34,801 nt of DNA, from assembly GCA_016875435.1 (NCBI GenBank), contig VGRE01000010.1:1-34801 (forward strand). The letters run 5' to 3'. Positions 33,939 through 34,801 of the stretch are shown here, piece after piece. The stretch's first letter is position 1. Every line of letters begins with the position of its first letter. This DNA is from Deltaproteobacteria bacterium. Its GTDB lineage: Bacteria > Myxococcota_A > UBA796 > SXON01. The notes beneath the pieces are model-generated. The model did not search any database, was not told the DNA's origin, and saw only the letters and a list, made by a program, of their open reading frames with translations. Position numbers and translations under genes: made by a program.

Positions 33939-34801
33939 TAGAACTCCACCTTGGCCTCGAAACCGGGGCTGGGGATGAAAGGGAGCCCACTGAAGTAGGT
34001 CTTCTCGGTGTAGTCGTAGTTGTACTGCTCGAACTCTGGGTTCTCGCCGTGGAGCGCGTTGATGAGGTCGAGGTAAAGCAACAGCTGCCAGGACTTGAAG
34101 GTGAACAGCTTGTCAATCCTCCCCGACACGGCCCAGTACGGGGGGAGGCGCTCGGAGTTGTACGCGCTGCTCTGGAAGGCCTGGTAGTAGTCCTGGTCGA
34201 TGTCGTAGACCCCCAGCGCGTAGGGCGTCGTCGGGTTCCCCGTGGTGTACTGGGCCTTGAGGCCGGCGCTGAGGTCGTAGGGCAGCCGGTAGCTCGCGAC
34301 CAGCACGAGGATGTGAGTCTGGTCGAAGTTGAAGGGGTACCACTCGTCGCCGGGGTGGTCGCGACGCTCGCTCTTGCTCAGCGTGTAGGACACCCAGCCG
34401 TACAGGTTGCCGACCGGATCGAGCCGCGCCATGAGCTCCGCGCCGTACACGCGTCCGACGCCCTCGTTGACGAAGTAGTTGTCGTCGAGGCTGCCGAAGT
34501 CGGAGTTGGTGACGATCAGCCCCGTGAGATCCTTGTAGAAGGCTTCCACGTCGACCCGGAAGGCCGACCCGATCTGCTGCTCCAGGCCGAGGCTCGTGGC
34601 CCAGGACTGCTCGGCATCGACGTTCGCGTCCCTGTCGTCGGGGCGGTAGTTCTGGTAGGGCTGGGGTGGCTGGTGGTACAGCCCGGTCGAGCCCTTGAGC
34701 CAGGTGCTGTGACCGAGTCGCCACCGGGTGGAGAAGCGGGGGTCGACGGCGAAGACCTCGTTCTCGCCCGGGATGTTGACGTACATCGCGCGCACCCCCG
34801 C
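33938..34801 (-). CDS. TonB-dependent outer-membrane receptor, C-terminal part
   Basis: 287 residues visible; the N-terminus (plug domain, TonB box, signal) lies beyond the window. The fragment has the long amphipathic strands of a TonB-dependent receptor barrel: VDPRFSTRWRLGHSTWLKGS, GLEQQIGSAFRVDVEAFYKD, NLYGWVSYTLSKSERRDHPG, then NFDQTHILVLVASYRLPY and a C-terminal FEAKVEF ending in Phe. The segment RVYGAELMARLDP and the FNFDQTH strand are typical of carboxypeptidase-regulatory or peptide-type receptors, but the substrate cannot be assigned. It is followed directly by the lipoprotein gene with an overlapping start. Confidence 0.88.
   Translation of the reverse strand, partial: AGVRAMYVNIPGENEVFAVDPRFSTRWRLGHSTWLKGSTGLYHQPPQPYQNYRPDDRDANVDAEQSWATSLGLEQQIGSAFRVDVEAFYKDLTGLIVTNSDFGSLDDNYFVNEGVGRVYGAELMARLDPVGNLYGWVSYTLSKSERRDHPGDEWYPFNFDQTHILVLVASYRLPYDLSAGLKAQYTTGNPTTPYALGVYDIDQDYYQAFQSSAYNSERLPPYWAVSGRIDKLFTFKSWQLLLYLDLINALHGENPEFEQYNYDYTEKTYFSGLPFIPSPGFEAKVEF

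Overview
The window is about 34.8 kb of very GC-rich DNA (roughly two thirds G+C by eye, third codon positions nearly all G or C). It looks like a predatory or gliding deltaproteobacterium of the phylum Myxococcota, probably an uncultured or little-studied lineage. The evidence is a nearly complete Glt gliding-motility envelope operon, AgmX/PglI-type and myxobacterial outer-membrane-barrel families, and several lipoproteins with Asp/Thr/Ser/Gly-rich linkers. No IS element, CRISPR array, tRNA, rRNA, prophage or replication origin was seen. No stretch longer than about 200 bases lacks a gene.

Left part (1-12.6 kb), housekeeping and envelope genes. In order: the 3' end of a (Thr-Asp)n-linker secreted protein; a small 80-codon gene; nadB; a polytopic membrane protein; a lipoprotein gene interrupted by an in-frame TGA with a SECIS-like hairpin just after it; and phhA. 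On the minus strand follows a tightly coupled chain, pyrE - secreted protein - pepP - TolC-like protein, in which every junction is a 4-base start/stop overlap. Then come a beta-propeller-like lipoprotein, a truncated lipoprotein start, and a minus-strand pair: a TatT-type TPR lipoprotein followed by a monoacylglycerol-lipase-like hydrolase.

Middle part (12.6-20 kb). A c-di-GMP island holds an HDOD-GGDEF diguanylate cyclase facing two tandem PilZ-type proteins across a strong hairpin. It is followed by guaB, the two subunits of a 3-oxoacid CoA-transferase (scoAB), and an isolated rplC (ribosomal protein L3) outside any ribosomal operon.

Right part (20-32.6 kb, all minus strand). This is one large gliding-motility operon read as: two paralogous outer-membrane barrels (GltA/GltB type) - gltC - gltD - gltE - gltF - gltG - gltH - a lipoprotein with three Ig-like domains. 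In Myxococcus xanthus these genes lie in two separate clusters (G2 with gltB/A/C, G1 with gltD-J). Here they are joined, gltI and gltJ are absent from the expected place, and the Ig-like lipoprotein sits there instead. The far right holds a small secreted protein, a lipoprotein, and the C-terminal end of a TonB-dependent receptor running off the window.

Signals that cut across genes: the palindrome GTCGCGAC occurs 20 times (about 1-2 expected from base composition) in all three reading frames, like a highly iterated palindrome. Several lipoproteins have exceptionally short signal peptides. Several genes have a -10-like hexamer six bases before the start codon and no Shine-Dalgarno sequence, suggesting leaderless mRNAs. 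All functional assignments come from reading motifs and gene order; no database search was run.
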